NCBI GenBank assembly: GCA_963575745.1 | Contig: CAUYUJ010022544.1 | Coordinates: 18,501 to 82,500, forward strand | Direction: 5' to 3' | Length of the DNA: 64,000 bases | DNA from: Prorocentrum cordatum | Lineage: Eukaryota; Sar; Dinophyceae; Prorocentrales; Prorocentraceae | Shown: piece after piece, positions 1-10,810 of the stretch | Position numbering within the stretch: position 1 is the stretch's first letter | Layout: the number at the start of each line of letters is the position of its first letter | The notes under the pieces: model-generated | Told to the model about the DNA's origin: nothing | The model's database searches: none | The model's input: the letters and a program-made list of their open reading frames with translations, nothing else | Position numbers and translations under genes: made by a program

Positions 1-927
1 CAGGTGAAAGCACGATTTAGCGGGCGCGCCAGGGGGGCTACGTAGATTGCGCGATAGAGGACGACGTAAACTAGAGTAGGAGAGGAGACGATGCGACCTA
101 GCGCCCTAACTCATCTTCCACATCATCAACTGCCCCCGTCATGGGACAGCTGGTGATATGGAAGAGGTGAGGTTGGGTTGGCCTCCTGTGGTTGCTCGGG
201 CCTGGATGTGAGCAGGAGTTGATTAACGGCTCCAATATGGCTCTTGTATGTTGTGCTGCTACGTGTCGTGCCATGGCGAAGCCTCCAACAACAATCCAGG
301 TGCCAGCGATAGCCCTCCAAGAGGCCCACGAGAAGCATCCCACGATACCCTCGCATGCACCCCCGAGGCTCCTGACCCACAGGCCAGGCAACGTGGCACG
401 ACCCTTGCCGAACCCATGAGCTGCCATGGTGGTTGGCAGAATGGAACCAGTCGCTTGAATAACGAGGAAGGGGCCGATGGAAGACGAAGCGAGTCAGGGA
501 TACGATGGGGAAACTTGAGACAAGGACGATGACAAGGACAATCATCAGGATAGACAGGGAGGCGAATGAGGACACGAATGGAGGACGAGGGGGCGATGAC
601 ATGAGGTAGATGAATACCGAGAAAAAAGTGGTTAGGTTGCGTGTTTTTTTGTTGTTATGATTGGTCGCCGTGTTATCTTTCCCACCGCCTCGACTCCCCC
701 TCACGCTCTGACACTTTCTCCTGTCTCGCAGGCTGGCCCGTCCGAGCGGGTCGAATGCCTGGCTGCGAGCTGGACCCCAGGAGGAGGATGAGGGCTCTGG
801 ATGGGGGCGGTCTGAGATGGGGTGGTGGGGGGCGGTTGGCGGGGAACCATGTGGTTGGCCAAACGGGGTGGGGGGGTCCTTGCTATCCTCATCCCACTCC
901 TGCGTACATTCCTCCTCCACCGCCTCC
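1..927. other. 3' flank without recognisable gene
   Basis: Nothing supportable is seen here. Reading frames exist on both strands but none resembles a known family or continues the coding frame of the gene that stops at 928-930. The sequence probably holds the 3' untranslated region and downstream spacer of that minus-strand gene. Confidence 0.5.
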
Positions 928-3900
928 TCAGAGCTTGACCCTCATGGCCAAGGCGTCTTTCACCATCTTGGCGAGGAGGGCGGGCAGGAGCTGCTGGTAG
1001 TCCTGCACATACTTGCGGACCTCCCTGATCTCGCCCTGCACCTTGGTGCGCAGGCCCGCGGCCTGCTTCTCATTCCGGAAATGGTACATCAGGACGCCCT
1101 GGAACTTGATGCGGCGGGCTCCGTAGATCTGCTGCTTGGCGTCGTCCACGACGACAGCCTCTTTCTCGACCATCGCAGTGTCGCAATACTTCTCATAAAG
1201 ATCCAGGGTCTCAGGGATTCCAACCGAGAGTGGCATCGATGATGGTGCCCCCTGTCACTGATCGAAACGCCTTGGGGGCGACGATGGGCGGGCAAGGGTG
1301 GGGCGATGGCGAGAGGCGGGGGCATTCGCCGCGATAGCGGCCCCCCGAGGAAGAGCGGACCGCGGACACCCAGGACGCGAGAAACTGAACAACCCAAAAC
1401 GCGTTGCATTGGGGAGCGCGGTGGCGACATGGGGGCACCATCAACGTTGCGCAATTCGATTGGCACCGCCTGCTGCAATCCAGACGTCGCATCGACCAGC
1501 GCATTGGGGTCCGCCTTCAGCACGGTCTTGGACGCGTGCTCCGAGAACTCAGCCCAGGTCTCACCTCTGAACGCGTCCACCCAGTACTCCCCGTTGTCCA
1601 TGCCGCCGTTCAGCGGCTTGATTTCATTCAGCTTGACCTCGAGGGCAGCCTTGCTCTTCTTGATGTAGGCGCCGTGCAGCTCAGTCAGGAACTTGGTCGC
1701 GTCGTCAAGCATCTTACTCGCAGCGGCGGGGTGGTCTGCATCGGCGCTGGCGGAGATGAGCTCGTGGAGCTGCTTCGTGCACCTGTCCAGTGACACAACC
1801 AGGTCGAAGTTGTTCGCCGTCGCCCTGTCATCCATGCAAGAGCCGTGGGCCGTCAACTCCTGCAGCAGACCGTCGATCGTGATAGTCTTGTTGATCATCG
1901 ACACCTTGGCTTGCACGCCGTCGATGGTCGTGCCGCACTGCGTGGTCAACCCTTCTGCAGCAATGATAAGTTCACGGAGCTTGGCATTCGAAGTTGGTCT
2001 TCCCGATCTCCATCGCCACGTACTCTGCGACATTGTCGGCCAGGCCGACCGCCGCGATGGCAATCGCATGGTCGCGGGGGACGTTGAGCTCGCGAATGGC
2101 GTTGACCATGGCGTTGCACTCAGTCAGCTTAAACTCTCGCAACCACGCCGTCTCCAGGCCAGCGGCGGCCGACTTGGCCATCTCCTTCATCTGCTTGGTC
2201 AGCTCGGCCAGCTTGACGGCGAGTCCCATGTCCCGCAACTTCGCACCGAGGGACATCATCGTCTGGTTCAACTCCTCGGCCATGGGATAGAGGATGACTG
2301 CTTCGGAGAGTACTGCCTGCCAATCCTGGATGAACTTCTCGCTCACATTGTCGGGCGTCGCACAAGCGGCCATGAAGACCTTGCTCTTGCCCAGGATGGT
2401 TCCCAGCGCCGTGTCTAACAGATTGGCAGTGGCAGCAGGCGGCAGCTTCTCCTTGAACTCGCCGAGCCTGGCGATTGCATCCTGCACCCGCGGAACGAAC
2501 TCCGCTGGGTCATCGGTCAGCGCGGCAAAGACGGCGACGACGTCGTCGTACTGGGACGCCAGCTTGTTGACATCCTTGGCGCAGCGGACGTACCCCTGCA
2601 GCCTGGAGTTCCAGAAGTCAGTGGCCTCAATTGCTGCAGCCACCAAGGCAGTCACAGTCCTCGAAGCCTTGCCCATGTGCGAACTCAGCAACAGCATGTC
2701 GTCCTGGAGGGTTTGGGAGCGCAGCCGTGCATCGAAGCCATGGCATCGTTACTCAACCACGCCGTGGGCCTCGACCAAGAGACCCCCACCGAGGAAAACA
2801 GTCAACGGCCCTTGGCACCGACAACCCAAACGCCGCAAGCTCCGTAGACACTACATATATACGCAAAAACTAAACATCATACATACGCACGTGTAGCCCA
2901 GGAAACGAATGGCTAATCGTAGCTAGCGGCGGTTGGGTGTCGAATCGGTGTGTGCGCAAAGCACACTTTAAGGCCACTGTCCAAATGCTGCCCGCGGAGG
3001 CCGTCCGAGCCCAGAGCTACGAGACAGCCCCAGATCGTGTTCCACTCTTCCAAGGCCGCTGCAACCGCGTTCTCCGCCTCCACGAGGTCAATGTCAGCAA
3101 GGGAATCTCGGCAATGCGCCGCCAAGCTGATCACCTCGGACACGGTGTCGGGCCCCTGGCGGATCAATTGGATGAACACTTTCTCGAAAACGACCTTGTT
3201 GAAGAGCTGGATTTTGTGGCACATCTGTTCTCCGCACGCTGCCACACAAGGGGCCTTGGGGTCGAACGCCATCTCGTCGCCCATGCCCCACGGCTTGCAG
3301 ATCTTGATCACGAGGCTCCAGTTCTTCTCGGCGATGACGGCTTGCAGCCTCTTCGTCACCAGGGCGGTCTGCACGACGTCGGGCCACTCCACGGACTCCT
3401 GCATCATCTTGTCGATGTGGGGCGTGAGCTCGCTCATCGGCGTGACCTTGATGGACTCAGGGGCGCACTTCTCCGCAGACTCCGCCAACTTGATGAGATT
3501 CGCCATCAGCGCAGCGTCCAGGTTCGCCTGCTCGTTGGAAGATGCCCTCATTCTCCCGAGCGCCTTCTTGGCCCCTGACATGGTGCGCCCATCCAGCTTG
3601 CCAGTCATGATGGCAACCAGGTTGAGCTTGGTCTTCCACTTCTCGAGGCATCCTGGCGGGGTCGGGTTTGCACGCAGACTCTGCCAACGCGCTCGTGAGA
3701 GCTCGGCACCGCGCAGCACCGCACGGCCACCGTGCAGGGGCTGTTCCCACGAGTGCGAGGCCCAACGCTGCATGGTTCCAGTTCGGGACCAGGGCGAACC
3801 GACGCATGCCGACCCCCAAAGGCGACAGGCCCCCTCCCCCAATACAGCACATTCCCAGCTCACGGTGGCAACGAGGATAGGCCGCAAACGTTCAGAACCC

Positions 3901-5427
3901 GACGAAAGGCCATACACATTTGAAACAAGACCCGAATGAGTCCTGCAGTCTCGCCAGATCCTGGAGCCAAGCTGCCTCTGGTCAGGCCGCTTGCATGGCT
4001 CAGTCGCGATGCGGCAACGCTGCGAGCGCCATCATCGGAGTCTCCGTCTGCGTCGGCACTTCCTGGAGTCCCTGCAGAGGAGCGAACGGACGCGAGAGGG
4101 CCAGCCTTAGTCGGCGTAGCATACATGCCAGGGCAACTTCCGCCAAGAGAGCTACAGCCTGAGACCGCGGCCGCCGCCGCGGCGCCATCACTGAAGACAT
4201 CATCATCTGATTGACACTCGCCTGCCCCAGGTTGGCCGCCCCCCCCTCTGTCGCCATGTAGTCCAGCATCGGGCCTGACTCCGTTCTTCTCCTTGTTGAA
4301 TTTGTCCAAGAACTCCTCCACGGTCTGAGTGTGCATGTTCTCGTCTTTCAATAGAAGCTGGCGCGTGCCGACGTCGTCGATCGTCTTGCCGTGGAAGTGG
4401 GCGAGGTAACTATTGGCCTGGTTGCTCCACAGATTGTTGGCGGCTGACATGTGGGCGACTTCCTTGCCGACATTCGTCTCGAGGATGATTTCCAGGCTCC
4501 GGAATGGCCGAGACTCGTCCCTGAAGCACATCACTGTTTCGTCCTTGGATGGGTCCTGCTCCGACGGCACCTTGACTGTCGGGAGGTGGCTCGTCGACGA
4601 CTTCGGCAGCTGCTTCTTCTGCTTCGCGGCCTGCCTGAGCTCCTTGTCGTTGGCGCAGACGAAGGCCCTCGTCACCCTCAGCCTGCATGTCACCTCGGAG
4701 GTCACAGACGCGCGATCGCGAGGCGCGCCGCCAGACTCCCTGAGAGTCCGAGCCTGCGAGACAGCGGCCTGCGCATCCTTGACGCTGGCGTTCTGCTCAC
4801 ACAACTCCTGCCACGTCCAGTGCGCGAAGGCGAGGTCCCACAACTCGAAGCACTCCTGGCAGCCATCGTCGAGCGGCACCTGGGAGCCGCCTGGGGACGT
4901 CTTGTAGCGGGCCCACTTCTTGTCCTGCTGGGGGGGCAAGTGGCAGCATGCGCAACCTATAACCTGTCTTCCTGAGTGCCCTTGGAGGCACACCTTCCTA
5001 ACAAAAGCTCTCACCGACCACCCCTACGTAGGCATTGCAGCCCACCGCGGCGGCCTGACCAGCGAATAACACTCAGACAAAAAGTGAAACCACGCCCCAA
5101 CCAGGGGCACCGTGCTTTTGGGCTAGGTTTGAAGGGCATGCGGCGACTTGCTTCATCCCAACAATCCTTGGCTTTCGCATGGCACAGCCCGCACTTGCAG
5201 CCGTCGCCCATCATGCGCTTCTTCTTGGGGTTCACCGCGGGCGGCGGAGCGTCGAAGTCGCCAGCGCCGCCGCTGCTGGCAGCAGGTGCAGAGCGCTTCC
5301 TGGCCGCCTTGGAAGAGGCAGCTGCCACGGACAGGCCGCCGCTGCCTCCCCCAGACATCGGCAGCTCGGATGCTGCCAAGGAAGACAGCTGTGAAGTGGC
5401 AGCGAACAAAAAACAAAAACAGTACAC
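928..5427 (-). CDS. Multi-exon hypothetical dinoflagellate protein
   Basis: Unknown function. Exons inferred from the minus strand are 5427(or a later Met near 5358)-5152, 4927 to roughly 4100, 3652-2967, 2703-1446 and 1251-928, ending at a TGA at 928-930. Exon 1 ends in a Cys cluster (CKCGLCHAKAKDCW) and exon 2 starts with QDKKWARYKT followed by CQEC, so a zinc-binding module spans the first intron. The rest is predicted mostly helical, acidic and Lys-rich, without membrane segments. Two single-base frame breaks are visible: near 1987 (KTNF to NAKLREL) and at the CCC near 4271 (NGVRP to MLDYMATEGG). Both are repaired by removing one base. I recall similar Cys-rich/helical proteins as multi-copy hypothetical families in dinoflagellate gene sets, but this is unverified. 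The exact exon 2 to exon 3 junction is unresolved. Confidence 0.6.
1252..1445 (-). other. Intron bounded by a 13-bp inverted repeat
   Basis: The intron separates exons ending LQQAVPIELRN and beginning GAPSSMPLSV. Proposed donor is GTTGAT at 1445 and acceptor GACAG ending at 1252; both sides are phase 0. A perfect 13-bp inverted repeat, TGATGGTGCCCCC, lies at 1240-1252 and, as its complement, at 1431-1443. This layout resembles introner elements, which are transposon-like introns. The exact splice sites are inferred. Confidence 0.5.
2704..2966 (-). other. Intron, GT-AG
   Basis: This 263-bp intron has donor GTGTGC directly after an AAA codon and acceptor CCTCCAG. Phase is 0 on both sides, giving a join of DSGLK to DDMLLLSSHMG. 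No inverted repeat is seen at its ends, unlike two other introns of this gene. Confidence 0.55.
4928..5151 (-). other. GC-AG intron with 16-bp terminal inverted repeats
   Basis: This 224-bp intron has donor GCAAGT, a GC-type donor frequent in dinoflagellates, and acceptor CCCCAG. Phase is 0, joining KDCWDE to QDKKWARY. Sequence GCAAGTCGCCGCATGC at its 5' end (5136-5151) is matched at 14 of 16 positions by the reverse complement of 4936-4951 near its 3' end. The donor is therefore part of the inverted repeat. This is what an introner, an intron derived from a DNA transposon, looks like. No target duplication could be made out. Confidence 0.6.
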
Positions 5428-7251
5428 TGCTGCTGAGGGCAGCTCTGATCCAACAATGCAATGGCATTCGAACGGAGCCCTGATCTAGAATGGACCTCTG
5501 ACACCAAGGGCGAGAGATGACGGGCCTCCCAGTCGTCGCAGCTGGACACCGCCCCCGAACACACAGCAGGACTCAACATGCATCACGCTTGGACTTCCTT
5601 CAGGCAGAACAGACATTACTCAAGACATGGCTGGGGCCCCGTAGCAGGCTGCTTGCTGCGTGGCCTGAAGAAGGCCCATACAGGCATGGAGAATGCCTCG
5701 TGCACCAATGGGGACGATCGCAGAAGACAGCTGTAGGGGCACGGGGAGGTCGTGGTTATTAGGCCTCGGTGGAGCTATCCCCCCCTTACCCCGTTTGTTG
5801 CCGTAGCCGTTTCCTAACAGGCCCCATTCCGATTTCCACCTCCCCCTTTTTCCCCCGTGTTCGGTCGCTTCGCCATGGGCGTCGACCGAGCGGGGGGCAG
5901 TTGCAGCCCCCAAAGGGTTCTGGGCCCGCGATGCGTTGGGGCTTGGGCGGGGGTCTTGACAACTTGCCGCGTTAAAGGGTAGTGCTTGCGACAGATTACA
6001 TGCCCCCAGAGAAGTCCACGGACCCCCCATGGGGGAGTCCAACAGGGGTTCGTGGACTCCCCCCCAGGGGGGGGTCTGTGCACTCCTAGGGGGTGGCATT
6101 TCTGCAGCACATTGTGGACGCATCCTGGCCCTGTCGTGGGGTCCTATGGGGGCTCTATCGGAGCCTGCTTAGGGGGCCTAAGATGGACCTCTAGGAGGCG
6201 CTCCATAAATTTCAAGCCCCCCCCCCCCCCCAACCACGCAGCAAGCAGCCGTCATAGCTCGGGGTGGGGGTCTTCGCTGAGGACAGCCTCTCGATGACCA
6301 TGTAGAGCAGCAGACCTGTCGCACTGAGTATGCTTCTGGTTTCAACGCCGCCGAACCGACGGGGGAAGAAGGCACAAACAGCAAACTTCATATCCGTCTG
6401 TTGCGCGTTTTTCAAAGCCGCCGAACCGACTGAAAATTGTGTCACCCACCAGCCCCAAAGCCTCGGCGCCCACAGCCCTCTGGGGACACAGCTAAACATT
6501 GCTAGACACGTGTTCGACGCTGTCGACGCTAGGCTAACCCCCGCAAGCTACCCACCTACAACCCCCTTAACACATCAGCCTTGCATCAGATTTTCCACGC
6601 AGTTGTTCAAGCCATCGCGCCCCCCCAGGAATGTGGGCGCCAGACTTAAGGGACCGATGCATTTCTTGGGGCCCTGGCCCCGCGTGCGATGACTCCTTCG
6701 CCCCCGTTCTAGGACGGACGTTGTTGAGTTGTACGTTTAAGCGGGGTTCTCGAGGAAGAGGGCCAGGGGAGCGACAGAGGCGGTCGTTCTTCGTCGCTCA
6801 GGCGCTCTCGCCGCCAGATAACACTGCGCAGCTGCGGCTCGCAGAGACACAACTACACTCGCAGGAGTTCGAGGAGGGCCCCGACCAAGCCCGCGGGATC
6901 CTCCTCGTTCTTTAACTTGCGATTCACCCCCCATTGATCGTGCTACTCATGTCGCTCCTCCGCCCCCCTCCTCCTCATCCTCCTTCACCCTCCGCCACCC
7001 CCCTCCCGCGTCGGCAATCGCCCCCTCCTGGACGGCGCCCTCCGAACTCTCGCCGAGCCCAGCCTGATCGCTGGCCAGTCGAGCAGCCGATTGAGATGGC
7101 GAAACGACTGAAACCAAACCAGGAACCGTTAAACTTCGCACCACACGGTGGATACCATAAACCAGGGAACTCACGTCGATAGCCTGAAAGTTGACACCAT
7201 CCAACCCATCTCAACCAGCTGATCGCACCGAAACTCACTTCCTACGCCCTG
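5428..7251. other. Intergenic, no gene recognised
   Basis: GC-rich spacer between two minus-strand genes. It has homopolymer C/G runs (for example near 6060-6075 and 6221-6231) and one hairpin-forming inverted repeat. No reading frame has convincing features. It should contain the promoter of the gene ending at 928, but dinoflagellates lack an obvious TATA box and none is seen. Confidence 0.45.
6013..6058. repeat. Inverted repeat (hairpin)
   Basis: Arms at 6013-6026 and 6045-6058 match at 13 of 14 positions as reverse complements, with core AGTCCACG(G/A)ACCCC and an 18-base loop. It may be a relic of a small element. Function unknown. Confidence 0.45.
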
Positions 7252-7929
7252 CTAGTCCGAGCTGTACTCCTCAGAGTCGTTCCCTTGCCCCACGACGGCC
7301 GCTGGTTGGCCATGCAGGGGGATGCGCTTGAGCTCGGCGATGGTGACAGCCTTGGTGAGGAGATGGGCTGGCTTCGCGTGGATCGTGACGTCTTTGTTCT
7401 TGAGCTAGGTCGAGCATAATATATTAGATAGGGACGTCGTATAGGAGGCTTGTAAAACGGACAATAGAGTAGAGCATATAGGAGCAGAGGAGACCGACGC
7501 TGAAATAACTAAAGTAAACTAAGGGGCCCCAGGGCCAGAAATTGCATGTGTCTTCCCGCTGCTAGAGGTGACATTCCCTGGTGGGAATTGAGCAAGGAGC
7601 AAGGGATAATAAGAGAGAGGGGAATATCAGCACACGGAGCATAACATAGCTCGCCCGAACAGGGTAACATTGGACTCGCAAGGGTAGAGCACAGCGGAGC
7701 AATGAGCATACAGGGGTACAGTAGACTAGAATAGAACATATAAATTGCAATCCTTGATCATCTTCGTCTGGGACGCCTCCACGCGCTTGGCCGAGATCTT
7801 CGCGATCCCTGGGATGATCACGATGCCCTTCTGCTTCAGCTCGCGCCTGCACACTGCCTCGAGCGCGCAGAGAACCCTCACGACGTCGTAGTGCGAAACC
7901 TTCTGACTGGGGGGCGCCGACGCTGACGA
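7252..7929 (-). CDS. HU-like basic nuclear DNA-binding protein (HLP/HCc type)
   Basis: Dinoflagellates package chromatin with bacterial-type HU-like proteins in addition to or instead of histones. Exon A (7929-7753) encodes a helical stretch with VVRVLCALEAVCRRELKQKG followed by IVIIPGIAKI, matching the HU helix and the conserved I/LPG turn before the beta arms. Exon B (7404-7252) encodes KNKDVTIHAKPAHLLTKAV...ELKRI, the C-terminal arm and helix, then an acidic tail ending EEYSSD and TAG. The two join in frame as KMIK-LKNKDV. The 5' end is not settled: sequence upstream on the minus strand to an ATG at 8944-8946 (MAAQGPLPQQ...) may be the first exon, with the repeat element at 7945-8622 in the intron. 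Family assignment rests on motif recognition. Confidence 0.7.
7405..7752 (-). other. Intron of the HU-like gene, possible GA-AG type
   Basis: The acceptor is clear (GACCTAG before CTCAAGAAC). To keep the HU frame, the donor must lie after ATCAAG, making the intron start GATTGC rather than GT or GC. GA donors have been described in dinoflagellates. Internal sequence is rich in short CTAT/GTAC words and has no coding potential. Confidence 0.45.
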
Positions 7930-7944
7930 CTTGAACAATGACCA

Positions 7945-8622
7945 AATTGTTGACGCTTCGCGGCTCCCCACCAGCCCATCCAGAAACGATGCCCAGAGGA
8001 ATTGCCTCGATCAGGGAAGTGGGCAGCACACAGAAGAAGCCATTATGAGGCATCTTTGGATATCTTGAGCCATCTTGGAGGTCATCGTGGCCCCCCCCCA
8101 GGCGCTCTTGGGGTCATCTTAACCAGTGCCCCCCCAAGAGGCCAACATGTGGCCAAAACCTTAGTACAATCAATGATTGGACATTCTCGTCGAGGCCTCT
8201 TGGAGCATCTTGGGTGCATCTGGGTGGTCTTTTGGGGCCTCTTGGCGGTCTCTTGGGAGCCTCTTGAGGGCATCCTGAGGGCCGCTTGGGGCGTCCTGGC
8301 CACCTCTTGGGGCCCTCTTGGGGCACCTTCGGGGGCCTTAAGTGTCATCTGTGGGCCATCTTGGGTGCGATCGATCGCAGGAGGGGGTACTAATTACAGC
8401 CCCCCCCTCAGGATGCCAAAATGGTGCCAAAACCACAGTAAACCAAATGATTTTGGCGTCCTCGCCGAGGCCGTTTTGGACGCCCCGACGGCTCGCGGGC
8501 CCCCCCGTCCAGGTCCAGGGGAGGGGGCAGGGGGAGGGGTAAACCCCTCCCCGAAGGGGAACAAGGATGGGTGGACGAGGACACTCTCTAAACCACCGAC
8601 GCCCAGAGGGCTGGTGGGACAA
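7945..8622 (-). repeat. ~680-bp interspersed element with terminal inverted repeats, copy 1
   Basis: Reverse complement of the element at 11888-12570. Ends carry CCCCACCAGCCC at 7966 and GGGCTGGTGGGA near 8611-8622; similarity to copy 2 runs on through CGCGAAGCG-CAACAATTT to about 7945. The interior is a degenerate string of CTTGGGGCCTCTTGG words, then a conserved segment with CTCGCCGAGGCCGTTTTGG and GGGGAGGGGGCAGGGGGAGG. It encodes no protein and lies immediately 5' of the HU-like exon on the transcribed strand, so it is probably intronic. Confidence 0.65.
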
Positions 8623-9400
8623 GATTTGCAAGTCGTCGTCGACCCCCCCCCCCTCCCCCCGCCTCGCCAGTGGGCGCCTCGGGGCCGCGGCGAGGGCGAC
8701 GTCGAGGAGGGGGGAAGGGCGGCGAGGGAAGTCGACGACGACGCCGACGAAGACAGGGATGGGAACCTTCGCCCCAGCTGCGCCGACACGGCCCCACATG
8801 TTCTCGGTCTCCTCGCTGACCGCCAGGTGCAGGGAGCCCTTGTCTAGGGCCCTCTTGTGCGGGGCGAGCTTGGCAGGAGCAGGACCACCAGCGGCGCCAG
8901 CTGCGTCTCCGTGAGGCTGCTGCGGAAGAGGGCCTTGAGCAGCCATCGCGCCAGGAGAGACGCGTGCCTTGGACGCTCCTTGCCTGGGCGAGGAACGGGG
9001 GCTCTCTCCAGAGCAAGAAGCTTGATCCTGGAAGCCCACTGGGGTTGGCGGGCAGGGAGGTGGGGAGCGAGAACAGAGCAATGTTGCCAGAACCCCTGAA
9101 CTCCACGACTCCGAAACTCTCCAGCCTCGCCGCAAACAGGAATGCCAGAACCGCCGAGGAGAACAGCTCCCTCCACCTGGCCCAACGGCGGCCATCCTGA
9201 CATCAGTGCGACGAGAGCCTGCTGCAATGAGGCCGACCCCAGCCAGGGCAGTAGAGCAACCCACAACGTGCACGAACTACCAGATCGCAATCAGGACAAG
9301 GGTGGGCGGGGGGGGGGGACTTAGGGCACGCAGCCACGACAGCATATGTACACGCAAGTGGTATACGCCGATGCATGTATACATGGCTTAAGTGCTGCCT
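8623..9400. other. Possible 5' exon of the HU-like gene; otherwise unassigned
   Basis: On the minus strand, a frame from ATG at 8944-8946 to about 8640 encodes an Ala/Pro/Gly-rich segment (MAAQGPLPQQPHGDAAGAAG...) that could be the N-terminal extension of the HU-like protein. The splice phase into the exon at 7929 could not be matched. The remainder shows nothing recognisable. Confidence 0.25.
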
Positions 9401-9402
9401 GG

Positions 9403-9536
9403 ACCTACTTTTGACTTACTTTGGACCTACTTTTGACCTACTTTAGACCTACTTGCGAACTGCCGTAACCTACTTTTGACCTACTTGTGATCTACTTTTG
9501 ACCTACTTGTGACCTACTTGTGACCTACTTTTGCAC
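9403..9536 (+). repeat. Minisatellite, ~11-bp unit GACCTACTTTT
   Basis: About a dozen degenerate copies of GACCTACTTTT / GACCTACTTGT lie in a row. Scattered relatives (GACCTATC, GACCTACTTTT) continue to about 9855. No function seen. Confidence 0.75.
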
Positions 9537-10810
9537 ATGACGGAGTGTGGTCAAGCGACGTGCCGCCATTGGCGCAACGGAAGACAACGTTTAATGAGCA
9601 TGGGTTTGCTAACCTAGTTGCCAGGTCTGATGGGGCTGGCAGAAGCTCGCCGGACCTATCTCGAAACCAAGGCTTGGTCACTGACCTATCTGCAGAATGG
9701 GAGGCCGACCCCCCCGACCTACTTTTTAGCTATATGTATCGAGCACGGAGATAGGAAAAGAAGGTCGAGTGCCCCAGCGCGGGTGCCAAAGTAGGTTCCG
9801 AAGTAGGTCGGGGACCACGTCGGGGGTCCAAACTAACTCTTTGGACCTATCGTCGTCGCCACGACCTCATCCACCCTTGCCTTTATCTGCCCACGGCCTC
9901 CTCCTCCCCTCTGGCACCCCTCCCGCTCTCCATCCCCCATCGCCTCCCAATTCGCATCCACCCGTCCTCGTCGCCTCTGCTCCCTCTCCCATTTGCGATC
10001 TGCAAGCTAGTGATGCTTCACAGTAACTTCTAATGTGTAGTGGTAACAATAGCACAACACAGTGGGGGAATACTGTACATGTTTGCGGGGGCACGGAATA
10101 CTTGAGTGACTGCATAGCAAAATTTGCGTTGGACAGAGAGTGTTGGGGGAAAGGCGAGGGTAGTCCACGGTGTGTGGCAATTCGGCAGTGGACACCAAAC
10201 GTGATTTTGGCCATAGTTTGCCCATGTCGGGCAGCTTTTTTGGGGGGGGGCTTTTGGGCGTGTATATTCTGTCGCAGAGAGGTCCGAACCCCTTGGGGGA
10301 CCCCACGTGGGACCTTACAGGAGGTAACACGCACCTGCGCTCCTAAGGGACACTTGGTTAGTAGGCGTTTAAGGTGCCGTATCATTCCAAGGGCGATTGG
10401 TTCTACTCGAGAGGGGTGGGAGGAGGACTAAATACAACCCTTGTTTTCTAAAGTGGTTGGCGGTCGCACCCCGCGACCATTCATCTTTGTTCAACCTCGA
10501 ACGTTCGGCAGGGCCCACGGGGCAAGTACCCCCTGCCACCAGCTCAGCTTATCTCAACGAAGGGCTGCGGCTGGCAATCTTTAAAATTGCGGGCAGCGCA
10601 AGTGGCCAGGCAGACTGAAACCCACTCTGCTGCACATGCAGCTTTCGAATGTATTGCGAGCTGATGTTGACGCTGCATGGTCGTCCTCCTCCCATTCCTT
10701 CTCCCCCCCCCTCCTTGTTTCAATATGCACCGATGTCGTCATCGAACCCCTTCCCAGCTACCCTCGCAGCCACCCTGCCTCGGTCGCAGCATCGACCATA
10801 GCTAGGGCCA
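9537..10810. other. Intergenic, no gene recognised
   Basis: Contains decayed relatives of the 11-bp minisatellite to about 9855, then unremarkable spacer. A small palindromic stretch (GGGACCCCACGTGGGACC) is near 10296-10313. No frame with family features on either strand. Confidence 0.4.

Noticed and set aside
8058-8078. CTTGAGCCATCTTGG as a second spliced-leader relic
   Set aside because: Only the CTTGAGCCA part fits; the sequence belongs to the CTTGGGG-word repeat of the ~680-bp element and the AAAATGGCTACGG half is absent.
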